Assembly: GCA_049522565.1 (NCBI GenBank)
Contig: JBEKNT010000188.1
Location: 1 to 16,479 of the forward strand
Origin: JASHVB01 sp049522565
GTDB lineage: Bacteria > Pseudomonadota > Alphaproteobacteria > Acetobacterales > Acetobacteraceae
Reading direction: 5' to 3'
DNA length: 16,479 bases
The position numbers were made by a program, and so were the translations under genes. Below are positions 13,929 to 16,479 of this stretch, piece after piece; within the stretch, counting starts at the first letter, position 1; each line of letters starts with the position of its first letter. The notes under the pieces were generated by a model. That model saw nothing but the letters and a program-made list of their open reading frames with translations. It had not been told where the DNA came from and did no database searches.

Positions 13929-16276
13929 ACACCGAGCAAGGCCCGATCGGCCGCAACATCCCACGCCGCGAGGACCGCCGCTTCCTCACCGGCACCGCGC
14001 GCTTCATCGACGACCTCGCAATATCGGGCGCGCTGCATGCCCGCTTCGTCCGCTCGCCGCACGCGCATGCCCGCATCGTCGCGATCGACGCCGAGGCCGC
14101 GCGCGCCATGGCTGGTGTCGTCATGGTCGCCACTGGCCACGACCTGGCGCAATGGACGCAGAAGTTGCGGCTCGCCCCGCCGATCGAGGGCTTGTGCCCG
14201 GTCACCGTCGAGACGCTGCCCACCGCGAAGGTGCGGTTTCACGGCGACCTGGTCGCCTGCGTCGTCGCCACCGACCGCGCCGCCGCCGAGGATGCCGCCG
14301 AACGCGTGCGTGTCGACTACGCACCGCTGCCGCATGTGACCGACATCGACGCCGCGCTCGCCCCCGGCGCGCCGCTGGTGGACGACGCGCTGCCGGACAA
14401 CCTGGTGTCGCACCAGAGTTTTTCCCACGGCGACCCGGAGCGCCGCTTCGCCGAGGCGCATCGCATCGTCGAGGCGCGCTTCGTGCAGCACCGCCAGACC
14501 CACGCGCCGATGGAGCCGCGCGGCTGCTGCGCGGTGTGGGACGAGGGCCGCCAGCACCTGACGATGCATGTCGGCACCCAGGTGCCGCATCCGTATCGCA
14601 CGGCGTTAGCCATGCGCCTCGGGCTGAGCGAGTCGCAGGTCACCGTCATCTGCCCCGACATCGGCGGCGGCTTCGGCCAGAAGATCATTCCGTTCCGCGA
14701 AGACGTGACCATCGCCGCGCTGGCCCGCGCGCTGCGCCGCCCGGTGCGCTGGCGCGAGGAGCGGGGGGAAAACCTGATGGCCGCCGCGCATGCCCGCGAG
14801 CAAACGGTGGAGGCGCGCGCCGCGGCCGATGCGACCGGCCGCATCACCGCGCTGGCGCTGCGGATGACCGAGGATTTCGGCGCCTACTGCTTCTATCCCG
14901 CCAACTACCTGCTGCGCATGGTGATGCTGGCGCTGACCGGCCCGTACCGCATCGCCGACTATGCCGGCGACATGCGCGTGGTGCTGACCAACAAATGCGG
15001 CGCCGCGCCGATGCGCGCGCCGATGGCGATGGCGAGTTGGGTGATGGACGGCACGCTCGAGGCCGTGGCGCGGGCGCTGGGGTTGGACCCGATCGAGGTG
15101 CGCCGCCGCAACATGCTGAGCGCGGCGGAGCTGCCGTGGACGCTGCCCACCGGCCCGGTGCTGGAGGACGTGACGCCGCGCGAGACGCTGGATGCCGCGC
15201 TGGCCGCCTTCGACGTGCCGGCGTTCCGCTTGCGGCAGGCGGCGGACCGCGCGCGCGGCGTGTATCGCGGCATGGGGCTGTGCTGCGTCGTGGAGTCCAC
15301 GACGTATGGCTCGGCGTTCTATCGTGCCGCGGGCATTCCGGGCTCGGGTCACGAGGCGGGCTGGGTGAAGGTGGCGCCGAGCGGCGCGGTGGACGTCTCG
15401 GTCGGGCTGATGGGGTCGGGGCAGGGTTATGAGACCGCGTTGGCGCAGGCCGCCGCCGAGGGGCTGGGCGTGCCGATCGATGCGGTGCGGCTGCATCTCG
15501 GCAACACCGACGTGGCGCCGTACGGCATGGGCAGCCGCGGTGCCCGCGGCGGCACCGCGGGGAGCTCCGTGCTGCTGCTCGCCGGGGGCGCGTTGCAACG
15601 CAAGATGTGCGCGATTGCCGCGGCATTGCTCGGGCTGAACTCGGGCGACGATCTGCGGCTGTGGGAGGGCCGCGTGCAGCGGATGATCGGCGGCGACTGG
15701 ACGGATGCCGGGCTGGGAGTGCTCGACATCGCCCGCGTCGCCTACATGGATCCGCTGCGTTTGCCGGAGGGGATGGAGCCGGGGCTGGAAGCGCATCGGG
15801 CGTACGATCCGCCGCCGCTGACGTTCTCCAACGCCACGCATGTCTGCGAGGCGGTGGTGGATGTGGAAACCGGCTTGGTGCGGGTGGAGCGGTGGATCGT
15901 GGCGGAGGATTGCGGCCGGGTGCTGAACCCGGCGATCGTCGCCGGCCAGCAGCATGGCGCGGTGGCGCTGGGCATCGCCGGCGTGCTGCAAGAGCAGGTG
16001 GTGTATGACGAGAATGGGCAGAACGTGACGGGGAGTTTTATGGATTACGCGATGCCGGTGGCGGCGTTGATCCCGCCGATCACGCTGATCCCGATGCACA
16101 CGCCCAGCCGGCGCACGCTGAGCGGCACGAAGGGGATGTCGGAAGGTGGCGTGATGGGCGCGGTGGGCGCGCTGCCGAGCGCGGTGGCCGATGCGCTGGC
16201 GCCGTTCGGCGTGGTGGTGGAGCGCCAGCCGCTGACCGCGCCGGCGGTGCGGGGGTTGGTTGTGCGGGCGGGGTAG
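13925..16276 (+). CDS. Xanthine dehydrogenase/aldehyde oxidase family molybdenum-binding subunit
   Basis: This 783-residue protein corresponds to the large, molybdopterin-binding subunit of the xanthine dehydrogenase / CO dehydrogenase family. N-terminal domain: IPRREDRRFLTGTARFIDDL, then VRSPHAHARI. The molybdopterin motif GGGFGQK is at residues 247-253, and the catalytic Glu740 lies in GTKGMSEGGVMGAVGAL. The substrate-orienting region that usually reads YRGxGRPE is unusual here, PMRAPMAMA with Arg364. It lacks both the CO-dehydrogenase signature AYxCSFR and the common GxG, so substrate cannot be inferred. Known members hydroxylate N-heteroaromatics, aldehydes or related compounds using water as oxygen source. 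The gene overlaps the acetyltransferase stop. The 2Fe-2S and FAD subunits that such enzymes need are not in the window, and a non-coding stretch follows, so partners must be encoded elsewhere or upstream of the visible cluster. Confidence 0.93.
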   Translation: MNTEQGPIGRNIPRREDRRFLTGTARFIDDLAISGALHARFVRSPHAHARIVAIDAEAARAMAGVVMVATGHDLAQWTQKLRLAPPIEGLCPVTVETLPTAKVRFHGDLVACVVATDRAAAEDAAERVRVDYAPLPHVTDIDAALAPGAPLVDDALPDNLVSHQSFSHGDPERRFAEAHRIVEARFVQHRQTHAPMEPRGCCAVWDEGRQHLTMHVGTQVPHPYRTALAMRLGLSESQVTVICPDIGGGFGQKIIPFREDVTIAALARALRRPVRWREERGENLMAAAHAREQTVEARAAADATGRITALALRMTEDFGAYCFYPANYLLRMVMLALTGPYRIADYAGDMRVVLTNKCGAAPMRAPMAMASWVMDGTLEAVARALGLDPIEVRRRNMLSAAELPWTLPTGPVLEDVTPRETLDAALAAFDVPAFRLRQAADRARGVYRGMGLCCVVESTTYGSAFYRAAGIPGSGHEAGWVKVAPSGAVDVSVGLMGSGQGYETALAQAAAEGLGVPIDAVRLHLGNTDVAPYGMGSRGARGGTAGSSVLLLAGGALQRKMCAIAAALLGLNSGDDLRLWEGRVQRMIGGDWTDAGLGVLDIARVAYMDPLRLPEGMEPGLEAHRAYDPPPLTFSNATHVCEAVVDVETGLVRVERWIVAEDCGRVLNPAIVAGQQHGAVALGIAGVLQEQVVYDENGQNVTGSFMDYAMPVAALIPPITLIPMHTPSRRTLSGTKGMSEGGVMGAVGALPSAVADALAPFGVVVERQPLTAPAVRGLVVRAG

Positions 16277-16458
16277 CCGGGGTGGAGTGAGGCGGGTCGG
16301 CGGGTGGCAACCGAAACTGATAGCACAAACATACTTGACTAACGCGGCGAAGCGCAAGACCGAAGGCAGGTGACACACGTGAGGTTACCGGCAGTTGCGA
16401 GGACCGATCAAAGGGTGGTAAAGGGCAAGTGTGGCCTATATCGGTGCGAGGAAAACAC
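16277..16458. other. Non-coding stretch of lower GC after the cluster
   Basis: After the molybdenum-subunit stop there are about 180 bases without a convincing gene. The composition becomes visibly more A-rich (for example ACCGAAACTGATAGCACAAA) than in the genes to the left. No hairpin followed by a T-run is seen. It probably contains the leader of the gene that starts at 16459 and may mark a junction between genomic segments. Confidence 0.4.
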
Positions 16459-16479
16459 ATGATATGGAAGCAGTTTTTG
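16459..16479 (+). CDS. Start of an unidentified gene (truncated at window end)
   Basis: ATG 16459 opens a frame reading MIWKQFL to the window edge and is preceded by GAGGAAA (16449-16455), a good Shine-Dalgarno sequence at normal spacing. Seven codons are too few to name a product. The call rests on the ribosome-binding site and on the change in composition before it. Confidence 0.35.

Noticed and set aside
10878..13964. Very long open frame on the minus strand (1028 codons)
   Set aside because: It lies antisense to four well-supported genes, reads as Arg/His/Gln-rich sequence without any family motif, and is the usual by-product of GC-rich coding DNA.
13925..16276. Carbon monoxide dehydrogenase large subunit (coxL)
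   Set aside because: The AYxCSFR active-site signature of true CO dehydrogenase is absent, and no coxM or coxS genes are next to it.
14606..16378. Long minus-strand open frame opposite the molybdenum subunit
   Set aside because: Antisense shadow of a gene with clear catalytic motifs; composition is His/Arg/Gln-rich and repetitive.

Overview
The window reads as GC-rich (roughly two-thirds G+C by eye) alphaproteobacterial chromosome. The style of the genes suggests an acetic-acid-bacteria or Rhodospirillales relative, but this is inference from GC bias, the abundance of Bug/TTT transport genes and the dispersed repeats; no rRNA or other marker gene is present. Genes are tightly packed. I see no tRNA, rRNA, CRISPR array, integrase or complete insertion sequence.

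Left part (1-3342). The window opens inside an unrecognised plus-strand gene (2-373), followed 8 bp later by a small class I SAM methyltransferase (382-1047). A pair of palindromic repeats (about 1009-1110) separates it from a convergent minus-strand three-gene operon, which in transcription order is a 58-residue small protein (3342-3166), a P-loop protein resembling dethiobiotin synthetase (3142-2108) and a sulfotransferase-like protein with an extra C-terminal domain (2079-1120).

Signalling gene (3544-6837). Divergent from that operon is one very large regulator: double zinc ribbon, class III adenylate/guanylate cyclase, AAA-type ATPase and a long helical TPR-like region.

Right part (6883-16276). 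This looks like an uptake and catabolism cluster for an organic acid. A tripartite tricarboxylate transporter is split around a divergent promoter region: tctC and tctB on the minus strand, tctA on the plus strand. tctA overlaps (ATGA) an Asp/Glu/hydantoin-racemase-family gene that appears to lack both catalytic cysteines. After a repeat-filled 151-bp gap come a 4,5-dihydroxyphthalate-decarboxylase-like protein, an HpcH/HpaI-type aldolase or lyase, a double-GNAT acetyltransferase and (again by ATGA overlap) a xanthine-dehydrogenase-family molybdenum subunit. Import, hydroxylation, decarboxylation and C-C cleavage would make a coherent route for an aromatic or heteroaromatic carboxylic acid, but the substrate cannot be read from the sequence.

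The most distinctive feature is how short repeats have entered genes. A CCCTCTCCCGC-type palindromic element supplies the C-terminal tail of two proteins and what looks like the Shine-Dalgarno sequence of a third. A second repeat family (GTCATTGCGAGGAGCGAAGC type) lies in frame inside the acetyltransferase. The aldolase gene carries an in-frame 27-bp tandem duplication. After 16276 the sequence becomes less GC-rich, and a new gene seems to begin at 16459.
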